64,000 bases of DNA, taken from NCBI RefSeq assembly GCF_000559025.1, contig NZ_JAAN01000019.1, positions 99,824-163,823 of the forward strand. The letters are read 5' to 3'. Shown one piece after another: positions 40,617 through 47,840 of this stretch. The stretch comes from Luteimonas huabeiensis HB2 (lineage in GTDB: Bacteria > Pseudomonadota > Gammaproteobacteria > Xanthomonadales > Xanthomonadaceae). The notes below the pieces were generated by a model. That model ran no database searches, was not told where the DNA came from, and saw nothing but the letters and a program-made list of their open reading frames with translations. Positions within the stretch are counted from its first letter, which is position 1. Every line of letters begins with the position of its first letter. Position numbers and translations under genes: made by a program.

Positions 40617-41861
40617 TTACTTGCTGGCGAGCAGGTTGCGCAGGCGCTCGATGTGCTGCTTGGCGACTTCTGGCGGGACAGGCTTGCCCTGCGGCTGGGA
40701 TGGTGGCGGTGCTGGTGGTGACGGCCGCTCGTTCGGCGGAACGGGTGACGATGGCGCGTCCTTCTTGGCCCAGGCATTGAACTCGCCATGGATGGCCCGC
40801 TGGATGATGCCGAACAAATACCCCGCAGGATTGCGGATGCCGTGGCTGCTGCATCGCGTAGCCCATTCGTCCAGCACGGCCTGTCTCAGCGAGGCATCGA
40901 CCTGCTGCAATGCCACCCTGGCACCTGTCTGCTGCTCTGCCTTCAGTTCTGCGAAGCGCTTGGGCCATTGCAGGTCGCCTAGCGCGCGTGCCTGTGCGGT
41001 AGTACGTACTTCATTAATACGACTACTACGTACTGTACGGGCCTGCTTCGGATTCCGAAGAGAGGCGGCTGGCGCGGGTTTCGGCCCTGCTTCGGATTCC
41101 GAAGACGGGTCATCAGCATTCCGAAGAAGGCTCGGAGCCCCTGCTTCGGATTCGTGGGCGGTGTCTTCCTGTGGATAACTTTCGGTGGCCGTGATGCCTT
41201 GGCTGGCAAGGCGTTCGGCCAGAACCTGCAACCGCGACGGCAGCGTGCGGCCGGATAGCAGCGGGTCTTCCGCGATCTCCCGGAGCGTGTTCAATCCGAC
41301 CATCTGGATGGCCTTGGCCGAATGGCCCAGGGACTGGCTGACCAGCGCCAGGTAGTCGGCATCCAGTTGCATGGCCTCGAACGGCGTCAGGGGTTCATCG
41401 TGCAGAACGTAGAGGTTGCCGAGGATGCGGCCGGTCTTGGGGTCGCGCCGTCGCCGCACGAGGCTCAGCCATCGGGTGAGGCGCAGCAGCGTCAACGCCC
41501 GTGCCACGGTTTCATGCGAAGCCTGACCTGCGCAGGGCATGGAAGCCAGCCAGGGCCGCAACTGCTCATAGGTGGGAAATGCGGTAACGCCATCGTCGTT
41601 GAGCATCAACCGAAACACCTGCCAGGCATTCCGTTCTAGCGGCGTCAGGCGGCGGTCGAGGAACAGCCTCCGCGGCACCGTCTCGTGCCGGTTGCCACTG
41701 AACAGGAACGCATCGCCGGACGTGGTGGGCGTGGGCGGCGGTACAGGTGTGGACGCTGGCGTGCTGGGATTGAGCTTGGGCGCAAGGTCTTTCAGCGCAG
41801 CGTCGAACAGGTCTGCGAGTGCGATGGGGCCACGGCGTGGTGCGGTGTCGTCCACGGCCAT
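40617..41861 (-). CDS. STY4528 family pathogenicity-island replication protein
   Basis: A 414-residue protein of the STY4528 group, which is annotated as a replication protein in SPI-7-like islands and ICEs. The conserved part covers about residues 48-215 (RRLFLDRRLTPLERNAWQVF, then RLTRWLSLVRRRRDPKTGRI, a winged-helix-like DNA-binding region). A variable linker (about 235-300) contains repeated Ser-Glu-Ala-Gly units and is encoded by unusually AT-rich, repetitive DNA. The C-terminus is Pro-rich. It begins 4 bp after the DUF2857 gene. Confidence 0.85.
   Translation of the reverse strand: MAVDDTAPRRGPIALADLFDAALKDLAPKLNPSTPASTPVPPPTPTTSGDAFLFSGNRHETVPRRLFLDRRLTPLERNAWQVFRLMLNDDGVTAFPTYEQLRPWLASMPCAGQASHETVARALTLLRLTRWLSLVRRRRDPKTGRILGNLYVLHDEPLTPFEAMQLDADYLALVSQSLGHSAKAIQMVGLNTLREIAEDPLLSGRTLPSRLQVLAERLASQGITATESYPQEDTAHESEAGAPSLLRNADDPSSESEAGPKPAPAASLRNPKQARTVRSSRINEVRTTAQARALGDLQWPKRFAELKAEQQTGARVALQQVDASLRQAVLDEWATRCSSHGIRNPAGYLFGIIQRAIHGEFNAWAKKDAPSSPVPPNERPSPPAPPPSQPQGKPVPPEVAKQHIERLRNLLASK
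41043..41160 (-). repeat. CTTCGGATTCCGAAG palindromic repeats inside the STY4528 gene
   Basis: The 15-base palindrome CTTCGGATTCCGAAG occurs twice intact (about 41,047 and 41,090) and twice in part (about 41,114 and 41,144). It is flanked on one side (40,998-41,040) by an AT-rich stretch with GTAGTACGTAC-like inverted repeats. The repeats fall in the variable linker of the protein. Confidence 0.65.
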
Positions 41862-41864
41862 GGC

Positions 41865-42425
41865 TCAACCTAATCCCTGATCGACCCAGCTCTTGATCGA
41901 GGCCCAGACCACCGACAGAGGCAGCGTCATGCCTTCGGCCAAGTCCATGGCGGCGTCGAGGATGGAGGTTTCGTCTTCGAGATCGACGTTCCTGCTGCCG
42001 GTCACGGCCTTCCATTGCCGCCACAGCTCCGTGTCTTGCTTCTCGTCCAGCACGGGGTGCCGGCCTTTGCGCTTCGGCAAGCCGAGGATGTCGCGGCGAA
42101 GCGCCACTTCCTGGTGGGTCAAGCCGTAGAACCGGCTGACCATCTCGGTGCTCGCGCCCAGCCTGAGCATGCGATCGACCGTGGCGATTTCCTTCTCCAC
42201 GTCCTGCGCCTGCCTGAGCAGACGCCGAAGCACTTCGCGGTTGACCGTCACAGAGCACCACGACACGTTGGCGTTGGCCAGCACGCTAATCAGCGCGGGA
42301 TGCTTGAGAGCGTCCAGTTCTGCCTCGCCAAACCCCATCAGCTTGCAGCGGCGCAGTTGCCCATTGCGCAGGTCATAGAGGGCCTGGGCGATGACGGCCT
42401 GGTTGAGTGGGTGTGGTGTGGACAT
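41865..42425 (-). CDS. DUF2857 family (STY4526-like) ICE protein
   Basis: A 186-residue protein starting MSTPHPLNQAVIAQALYDLRNGQ, with the DUF2857 pattern LRRCKLMGFGEAELDALKHPALI and a helix-turn-helix-like part (TEMVSRFYGLTHQEVALRRDILGLPKRKGR, about residues 95-124). The family may be a DNA-binding regulator or replication partner; it always lies between ParB and STY4528 in this ICE class. Start at 42,425, 15 bases after the ParB stop. Confidence 0.87.
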   Translation of the reverse strand: MSTPHPLNQAVIAQALYDLRNGQLRRCKLMGFGEAELDALKHPALISVLANANVSWCSVTVNREVLRRLLRQAQDVEKEIATVDRMLRLGASTEMVSRFYGLTHQEVALRRDILGLPKRKGRHPVLDEKQDTELWRQWKAVTGSRNVDLEDETSILDAAMDLAEGMTLPLSVVWASIKSWVDQGLG

Positions 42426-42440
42426 GCTGGCCTCTCTCGC

Positions 42441-44099
42441 TCAGGTTCCAGAGGCCGCAGCCCCAGCTTCCAGGTCGAGCAGGCGACGGGCCAGCCGCAG
42501 CAGCCGGAACAGCTTGACCAGCGCGGTGTCGCTCAATCGCCGGGTTGCGTTGTCCTGGCCGTGCAGCAGCGCCGGCAGGTCGATGACGACCTGCCCGTTG
42601 TCCAGGCCGACGTCGGCGGGCTGCTGACCGGCCAGGCAAGCCAGCAGCGCGAGGACGGCACGGCCTAGCACCACAGGGTTTTGGGCGCGGGCGCGACAGG
42701 CGAAGCCGATGCCGTCTGGACGGTCATCGATGCACCCGTCCAGGCCTGCCTCGCCCGCGATCTCGCGGGCGAACTGCGCGATGTGGATGCGCAAGCGCTC
42801 GGGTGTGTCCAGGCCGGGATCGATGTACCAGACATCGGAGATCGGATAGAGACCACCGGCTTGCACCGGGATGGACTGCAAGACGTTCTCCGAGAAGTCG
42901 GGCGGCAGCGCATCGCCCAACTGGTCGGCAACCATGCGCTGGATGGACTGGAGCCGTTCGGTCGTCGGCGCCGGCGAGACGATGTGCTCCTGAAGCAAGT
43001 CGCCATCTGCAGCGGAACTGGCTGCGCCCGCCTGGCTGGCATCCGCGTCGCTCTCGCACGTCGAGGGCGTTCCCGCAGGCCGGCCTGCAGACGGTGGCGC
43101 TGACGCAGGCCTTGCGGCGGGGGGCGCGGTATCGGCAGGTGGGCGCGCGATGGCTCCAGGCTCTGGCAATGCAGGCGGCGTCGAGGGTGGCGTCGGATCG
43201 CTGGCCAAGGCACGTTGGCGGCTATCGGATTCGGTCATGTCCAGGGCGAGCACGTCGTAATCGACGCCCAGCAGTTCGGCCATCTGGCCGATCAGCTCGT
43301 CCTGTACACGCTGCGCGGAGAACTCGTCAGCCTGGACATCGAATTGCGACAGCACTTCCTGAAAGAACTCGTCGAAGTCCTGGACCAGTGACCGGCCTTT
43401 GGCGTAGCGCTCCCATGCGAGCATGCAGGCTTTGCGCATGACCGACAGGCGTTCAACCTGGTGGCGTCCGAGGCCGCCATAAAGCACCGTGGGGATCGCC
43501 GGCAGGAGGTAGCGCACCGCGTCGTTCATCCGGCTGATGTGCGATTGCTGGACCGGGAAGCCATCGGCAGCGAGGCGGCGGGCCAACTCGGACTGGCTCA
43601 GGGCGGTGACGCTTTCCTGCTCGTAGAACTCGCGCGCCTTCTCGACGCCGAGGGCGCGTTCAATGAAAGTGAGCCCGCCGCGCAATTCGTTTTCGGCCAG
43701 GTGGCCGGTCAGCATCACAACTTCGCCGCGGCTGGGCCAGGGCCGGAACAGGCACGAGATGCGGAAGAACCGCTCGTCCTTGGTCTCCGACCACAGTTCG
43801 CGCAGGATGGCCAGCCGCGTATTTCCGCCGTTGCGGATGATGTAGTGGTCGTCGCCGGGCCGCCGCGTGATGGCCGGTGCCGCGTCCAGGCCGCGCTCGC
43901 GGATGGACGCCTTGATTTCCTCGTAGGCCGAGTTGCGTTTTTTCCTGGGATCGTGGTCGTAAGGGCGCAACTGGTCCAGGGTCACGACCATGGGCGTGTC
44001 CGCGATGGGGTCGCTCAAGGCCAAGGCGGACGGGCCGCTGCGCTCGAATCCGGCTGCGAGCAGTTTGCCGGCCATCTGCTGGGAGGTGATCTCAGCCAT
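42441..44099 (-). CDS. parB: ParB-family partition protein
   Basis: A 552-residue ParB/Spo0J-type protein. The N-terminal ParB nuclease-like domain is near residues 30-120 (LDQLRPYDHDPRKKRN, then IRERGLDAAPAITRRPGDDHYIIRNGGNTRL); the central helix-turn-helix region includes SQSELARRLAADGFPVQQSHISRM. It is longer than chromosomal ParB because of a Pro/Ala linker and an ICE-specific C-terminal domain. With ParA it would stabilise the excised or replicating ICE. It overlaps the small HicA-like gene by 8 bases. Confidence 0.93.
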   Translation of the reverse strand: MAEITSQQMAGKLLAAGFERSGPSALALSDPIADTPMVVTLDQLRPYDHDPRKKRNSAYEEIKASIRERGLDAAPAITRRPGDDHYIIRNGGNTRLAILRELWSETKDERFFRISCLFRPWPSRGEVVMLTGHLAENELRGGLTFIERALGVEKAREFYEQESVTALSQSELARRLAADGFPVQQSHISRMNDAVRYLLPAIPTVLYGGLGRHQVERLSVMRKACMLAWERYAKGRSLVQDFDEFFQEVLSQFDVQADEFSAQRVQDELIGQMAELLGVDYDVLALDMTESDSRQRALASDPTPPSTPPALPEPGAIARPPADTAPPAARPASAPPSAGRPAGTPSTCESDADASQAGAASSAADGDLLQEHIVSPAPTTERLQSIQRMVADQLGDALPPDFSENVLQSIPVQAGGLYPISDVWYIDPGLDTPERLRIHIAQFAREIAGEAGLDGCIDDRPDGIGFACRARAQNPVVLGRAVLALLACLAGQQPADVGLDNGQVVIDLPALLHGQDNATRRLSDTALVKLFRLLRLARRLLDLEAGAAASGT

Positions 44100-44340
44100 G
44101 GCGGCATCCCTGCGCTTGGGACCGGGCCTCGCGCTCGGCGCGGCGGATCTGCGCCCGAGCGTTGAGCGCCGCCCGATGGTCGCTGGCCGTCGAGCTGGTG
44201 TAGATCGCGGCGCAGCCTGCCTTGGTGAATTTGAGGTGTCCGCCCGGAGTGCGTTTGACGTGCCAGCCTTCGCCCACAGCGAACTCGATCAGGGCGCGCA
44301 GTCGTTTGTGGCCGCGGGCCAGGTCATGTGCGTTCGCCAT
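44092..44340 (-). CDS. Small HicA-like protein between ParA and ParB (Shi-like)
   Basis: An 82-residue basic protein starting MANAHDLARGHKRLRAL. The segment EGWHVKRTPGGHLKFTKAG, ending in a short strand, matches the double-stranded RNA-binding-like fold of HicA toxins, including the Gly-Gly-His that carries the catalytic His in HicA. No HicB antitoxin is encoded next to it, and the gene is nested between parA and parB (overlapping both), as the small shi gene is in ICEclc. It may be a partition accessory protein rather than a toxin. Confidence 0.75.
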   Translation of the reverse strand: MANAHDLARGHKRLRALIEFAVGEGWHVKRTPGGHLKFTKAGCAAIYTSSTASDHRAALNARAQIRRAEREARSQAQGCRHG

Positions 44341-45199
44341 GATGCCTCCCGGTTGCAAGAGGACGTGGCGGGCGGCCGGAGACCTGTGCAAATCGATCTT
44401 GCCATGGCGGGAACAGTTCACTGGCGAGCGCGCGCATGGTGTGGAGCGCAGCGGGAGCAACTCTGCCCACTGGCTGGCGATGTTCGACCCGATGCACCGG
44501 CAGGCCACGGGTCGCGGCGCGTGGATAGGCTTCGATGGCCGGAACGTCGGTATCCAGCACGCGGATGCCGACATGCCCCTGGAACAGGTCGCGCAGGGCT
44601 TTCTGGATCATCCGGGCGTTGGCCGACACCGGGTGGGCGCGGTTGATCAGCAGGTGCAGCGGCGGCGGCTCGATGCCCAGGTGCCTGTATGGCGCGATGT
44701 CTTCGAGCAACTGCATGGTGCCGCGCCGCAGCTCGCGGGCCGCGAGAATCTCCGGGGTCACAGGCGACAGCGCAAGGTCGGAGGCGAGTACCGCCATCTC
44801 CAGCAACACCGAGCGCGCGCCCTGCGTGTCGATCAGTACCAGATCGTAGAGGGGGGCCAGCACTGGCAGCAGGTGCCGCAGCCGCAGGCGACCATCCGGC
44901 GCATGCAGCAGCAAGGTGTTCAGCTCGCCCCGGTGGTCGTTGGAGAGCACCAGATCGAGACCCGCGATGATTGTGCGGGACACGAGCTGGCCGAGGTCGC
45001 GCTCATTGAAGGCCAGCAACTCGTAGATGCCGCCAGGTGCGCGGTGGCCCAACTCGTAGTAGGACGACAAGGTGGGCTGCACATCGAGATCGAGTAGCAG
45101 CACGCGCAGCCCCGCGTCCGCGGCGAGCCCGCCCAGGTTCGCGGCTGTGGTGGTCTTGCCGACGCCACCTTTGGTTGAAATGATGGATACGACCTGCAT
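44324..45199 (-). CDS. parA: ParA-family partition ATPase
   Basis: A 291-residue Soj/ParA ATPase. The deviant Walker A KGGVGKTT lies at residues 10-17, the Walker B-like strand (YDLVLIDTQG) near residues 126-135. It carries no N-terminal DNA-binding extension. It is expected to work with ParB in stabilising the ICE. The gene starts 42 bp after the AlpA-like regulator's stop and overlaps the HicA-like gene. Confidence 0.95.
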   Translation of the reverse strand: MQVVSIISTKGGVGKTTTAANLGGLAADAGLRVLLLDLDVQPTLSSYYELGHRAPGGIYELLAFNERDLGQLVSRTIIAGLDLVLSNDHRGELNTLLLHAPDGRLRLRHLLPVLAPLYDLVLIDTQGARSVLLEMAVLASDLALSPVTPEILAARELRRGTMQLLEDIAPYRHLGIEPPPLHLLINRAHPVSANARMIQKALRDLFQGHVGIRVLDTDVPAIEAYPRAATRGLPVHRVEHRQPVGRVAPAALHTMRALASELFPPWQDRFAQVSGRPPRPLATGRHHGERT

Positions 45200-45241
45200 G
45201 GCGTTCTCCGTGTGAGGATGGGAAGTCCGCGGGAGAACGGG

Positions 45242-45454
45242 TCACGCCCGGTTGTTGACGCGCTCGGCGATCCACTGATCGATCTCGATCGAGTCCCAGC
45301 CCACGGCGCGCACGCCCAGGCGCAGCGCCTGGGGGAATTGGCGCTTCCTCATCAAGGCGTAAATGTGGGCGCGCTTGAAGCCGGATTTCGCTTCGACTTC
45401 TTCCAGGCGCAGGATGCGGCGCTCGTTCGGTGGCAGTGCAGGTGTTTGCGACAT
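45242..45454 (-). CDS. AlpA-family DNA-binding regulator
   Basis: A 70-residue winged-helix protein of the AlpA/prophage excisionase-regulator type: RILRLEEVEAKSGFKRAHIY (helix-turn-helix), then MRKRQFPQALRLGVRAVGW and a C-terminal WIAERV helix. I chose the ATG at 45,454 with AGGAG 8 bases upstream over a GTG at 45,463. It is the first gene of the maintenance operon and may regulate it or ICE excision. Confidence 0.9.
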   Translation of the reverse strand: MSQTPALPPNERRILRLEEVEAKSGFKRAHIYALMRKRQFPQALRLGVRAVGWDSIEIDQWIAERVNNRA

Positions 45455-45527
45455 GTCGGTCACTCCTGAACGCTCAGTGGCGTTTGTTGGCGTGACCCCT
45501 ATTCAATAGACTTGGCTGCGGAAAGAC

Positions 45528-45554
45528 ATTGCAAATGCAATCTCCGCGATTGCA
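45528..45554. promoter_or_regulatory. ATTGCA repeat cluster upstream of the AlpA gene
   Basis: A 14-bp palindrome (ATTGCA-AA-TGCAAT) at 45,528-45,541 and a third ATTGCA half-site at 45,549, about 75-100 bp before the AlpA-like gene in an AT-richer spot. It could be an operator for the maintenance operon. Minus-strand hexamers here (TTGCAA and TATTGA) are not at ideal spacing. Confidence 0.45.
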
Positions 45555-45572
45555 CATACAAGCTGGAAAATC

Positions 45573-46319
45573 TCAGAGGGTGGCGCTATGCAGCCGGCGC
45601 CTGGCCGTGGCGAACTTGCCGTTCAACGTCCGCTCCGCTATGCCCATGGCGCCGCTGTGATGGGCGACCAAGGCGCTCACCACGGCCTCCTGCGTCCTGA
45701 AGCTGGAGTACGGCGTGCCTGATGGGGACTGGCCGAGCATCAGGCCCAACATCCCGCCGATGATGTTCAGGTAGGTGGCCTCGGCCCGATCGCTGATCGG
45801 GCACTGGGCGCAGGCCGGGATCATCGTGGACTGCTTGAGCAGCGCGTCGTGCTTTTCTTGCAACTCGTGCAGTTGCCGCTTGCATTGCTCCAAAGCGGAT
45901 TTCAAGGCCAGCCGCTCGACCAGCATGGCTTGCCCAGTTTCCAGCGAGATGAAGGGATGGGCGATGCGCTCGCTGCGGGAGAAGAGAAAGCCGGGCCGCT
46001 GCTCGGGGTAGTGCTGGCACATCCAGCGCTTCAGATCAACGTGGCGAACCGTCAGATCAGGAGAGTCGATCAGTGCGGTATCGCGCGTCGTGATGCCGTT
46101 CCTCCCGAAGGGAAGTTCCCCATTGAGGATGCCGTCGTAGATGCGTTCGGTGTACAGCCTCAGCTCACCCCAACGTGGGCAGTCCAACGACTGTGGCAGA
46201 TTCCTTGACGACGAGATTGAAGTCAGGATGACATGCTCGAACCGCAGAAGCCCGGCCCAACGCAGGGAGGCTTCAATGGGACGATAGAACACCTTCGATG
46301 TTGGTGCATTGTTGTTCAT
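45573..46319 (-). CDS. ICE right-end hypothetical protein (248 aa)
   Basis: The gene nearest the right end. The 248-residue soluble protein starts MNNNAPTSKVFYRPIEASLRW, contains a coiled-coil-like stretch (ERLALKSALEQCKRQLHELQEKHDALL, split around residues 140-166), a CAQC motif and a C-terminal SALVAHHSGAMGIAERTLN. No domain recognised; proteins of this type occur at the same place in other Proteobacterial ICEs. A GGAG site precedes the ATG at 46,319. Confidence 0.75.
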   Translation of the reverse strand: MNNNAPTSKVFYRPIEASLRWAGLLRFEHVILTSISSSRNLPQSLDCPRWGELRLYTERIYDGILNGELPFGRNGITTRDTALIDSPDLTVRHVDLKRWMCQHYPEQRPGFLFSRSERIAHPFISLETGQAMLVERLALKSALEQCKRQLHELQEKHDALLKQSTMIPACAQCPISDRAEATYLNIIGGMLGLMLGQSPSGTPYSSFRTQEAVVSALVAHHSGAMGIAERTLNGKFATARRRLHSATL

Positions 46320-46972
46320 GCTCCCATCTCCTTCCAGGAGAACTACATGGCCGACTCCTTTGGCGCCGACCCGATGGGCCGGCCTGTTGTCTGTGCGTGA
46401 AGCGAGGTCCGAGACCCGCTTCGTCATGAGTCCTGAGCGCTACTCGCCAACTGGTGTCACTGGTAGCCGCCATGTGCTCGATGTGTAAGAATCCGTGATC
46501 GCAAGATGGTCGATCTGCCCCAAGGCAAGGTTCGACGGTGACGTTCACATCGGCAGCGTCATGAGTGGCGGCGATCCTCGCAAAACCGTTCCGGTATGGC
46601 CTGATATGCCAGCGGTTTCACAAGGCGCGAGGGGATGGCAATCGTTGCACGACGTCCAGCGGAACGTAGCGATGCCCGAGCCTGTCATGCTTGCCCGGCA
46701 TCCTGATATAGCGACAAAGAATCGTGCGGGGACGCACGATGGAGGGATGCACGAGCCGCGAACGCGGCGGTCTGTGGTGAGTTCGAGTCCGTGGTGGACG
46801 GAGACGTACTGTGTGCGACTCCGGTGTGCGGAGTGGGGGTCTATGGCCGTCGGTGGATTTCTTTAGACGGACTTGTTGCCGAGGGCAAAAAACAAGGCTA
46901 CAATTGAGGTCTTCGCTGGCCACCTCGGCGAAGAAAGTGTTCGGGAAACAACGACTTACGCGCCTAGTAAAC
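46320..46972. other. Gene-free right end of the ICE
   Basis: 653 bp without a convincing gene; a plus-strand frame at 46,495-46,866 has no ribosome-binding site and random-looking composition. The last 100 bp hold an outward promoter (46,876) and interleaved inverted repeats: GAGGT / ACCTC (46,906 and 46,922) and TCTTCGC / GCGAAGA (46,910 and 46,928), which might be protein-binding or transcript features of the end. Confidence 0.6.
46876..46904 (+). promoter_or_regulatory. Outward-facing promoter near the ICE right end (Pcirc-like)
   Basis: TTGCCG, 17 bases, TACAAT: a good sigma-70-type pair pointing out of the ICE, 69 bp before the attachment core. In ICEclc an equivalent promoter (Pcirc) comes to lie upstream of the integrase gene once the element circularises. 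Here the integrase is out of view, so the role is by analogy. Confidence 0.7.
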
Positions 46973-46990
46973 GTCTCGTTTCCCGCTCCA
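46973..46990. repeat. attR: 3' end of tRNA-Gly, ICE attachment core
   Basis: The 18 bases GTCTCGTTTCCCGCTCCA equal the 3' end of a bacterial tRNA-Gly(GCC) gene with CCA, and match my recollection of the ICEclc core. The rest of the tRNA is absent, so this is the duplicate left by integration; chromosomal sequence begins after it. Confidence 0.9.
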
Positions 46991-47040
46991 GTTTTCGATG
47001 CGAGTCCCCCGCCGCAGGCGGCGCGGATCGCCCCGGCCAG

Positions 47041-47068
47041 GACCCCGCTTGCGGGGTCTTGTCTTGTC
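47041..47068 (+). terminator. Terminator originally downstream of tRNA-Gly
   Basis: Arms GACCCCGC / GCGGGGTC with a 2-base loop and TTGTCTTGTC tail. It lies between attR and tRNA-Cys and would also stop transcripts from the ICE outward promoter. Confidence 0.82.
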
Positions 47069-47113
47069 GGGGCAGCCCGATCGGGTTTCCGATAGACTCG
47101 CCGCAGCGTCGCC

Positions 47114-47187
47114 GGCCTGGTGGCAGAGTGGTCATGCAGCGGACTGCAAATCCGCGTACGCCGGTTCGATTCCGACCCAGGCCTCCA
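47114..47187 (+). tRNA. tRNA-Cys(GCA)
   Basis: 74 nt with encoded CCA. Acceptor GGCCTGG / CCAGGCC, anticodon GCA at 47,146-47,148, T-loop GGTTCGATTCC. A TAGACT hexamer at 47,093 may be its own -10 element, which would make it independent of the tRNA-Gly promoter now separated by the ICE. Confidence 0.96.
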
Positions 47188-47205
47188 TCGCGATCGCGAT
47201 GAAAG

Positions 47206-47234
47206 ACCCGCCCTCGTGGCGGGTTTTCGCTTTC
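47206..47234 (+). terminator. Terminator-like hairpin between tRNA-Cys and tRNA-Leu
   Basis: Arms ACCCGCC / GGCGGGT with a 5-base loop, followed by TTTTCGCTTT. It could separate the two tRNA genes or lower readthrough. Confidence 0.72.
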
Positions 47235-47292
47235 CGCGCCGCATGCGGCCGCGCTTTCCCCGCCGCGGCGTCTCGGGCACTCTATGCCGCCT

Positions 47293-47379
47293 GCCCGGAT
47301 GGCGAAACTGGTAGACGCAAGGGACTTAAAATCCCTCGGTGGCGACACCGTGTCGGTTCGATCCCGACTCCGGGCACCA
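47293..47379 (+). tRNA. tRNA-Leu(TAA)
   Basis: 87 nt with encoded CCA and the long variable arm of leucine tRNAs. Acceptor GCCCGGA / TCCGGGC, anticodon TAA at 47,327-47,329. Confidence 0.96.
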
Positions 47380-47438
47380 CAGTTGTGGCCGCAGTGCGCG
47401 GCGAACGCGGGAGCCCGCGGGGACTCCCGCGCACGGGC

Positions 47439-47654
47439 TCAGAAATACTCGCAATAGGGGCGGTCGTAGTAGCAGGTCTGCAGCAATTGCCAATGGCCCA
47501 CGCTGCAGAGCCATTGGCTTTCTCCACCCGGGAAGAGTTCCAGGTAGACCATGCCGTCGTTGGCCGTAGTGCAGGGCATTGGCGGTACGGCGGCGGCGAC
47601 CCCCGAGACCCCCATCAGGGCGACGAACAGTGCGGACAGCATCGTGCGCTTCAT
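47439..47654 (-). CDS. Small secreted hypothetical protein (71 aa)
   Basis: A 71-residue protein with a signal peptide (MKRTMLSALFVALMG..., cut near VAAA, residue 22) and a mature part of about 49 residues with four Cys (PMPC, WLC, TCYYDRPYC) and many aromatics. It is probably periplasmic or secreted with two disulfides. No family recognised. It is convergent with the tRNA-Leu gene on the other strand. Confidence 0.7.
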   Translation of the reverse strand: MKRTMLSALFVALMGVSGVAAAVPPMPCTTANDGMVYLELFPGGESQWLCSVGHWQLLQTCYYDRPYCEYF

Positions 47655-47840
47655 GGCGTACTCCTTGTGTCGGCGTCCGCCCCGGCGATGGCGACACGCG
47701 CCTCGCGCATCGGCGAAGTGCGGAACGCGGCGGGGCGGCGTTGGTCCGTAGGCACTTCGCGCGCCGACTGTAGCACCGGTCCGCCTCGGCGGCCTGCGTG
47801 CACGGCAGGCATGCGGCCGCAGCCGTTAGACTGCCCGACC

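Noticed and set aside
46495..46866. 123-codon plus-strand reading frame in the ICE right end
   Set aside because: No ribosome-binding site, random composition, opposite to all ICE genes.
46860..46990. Possible tmRNA or other small RNA gene next to the promoter at 46,876
   Set aside because: No tmRNA acceptor-stem signature or tag frame is present; the segment ends in the tRNA-Gly 3' core, so the promoter plus attR explains it.
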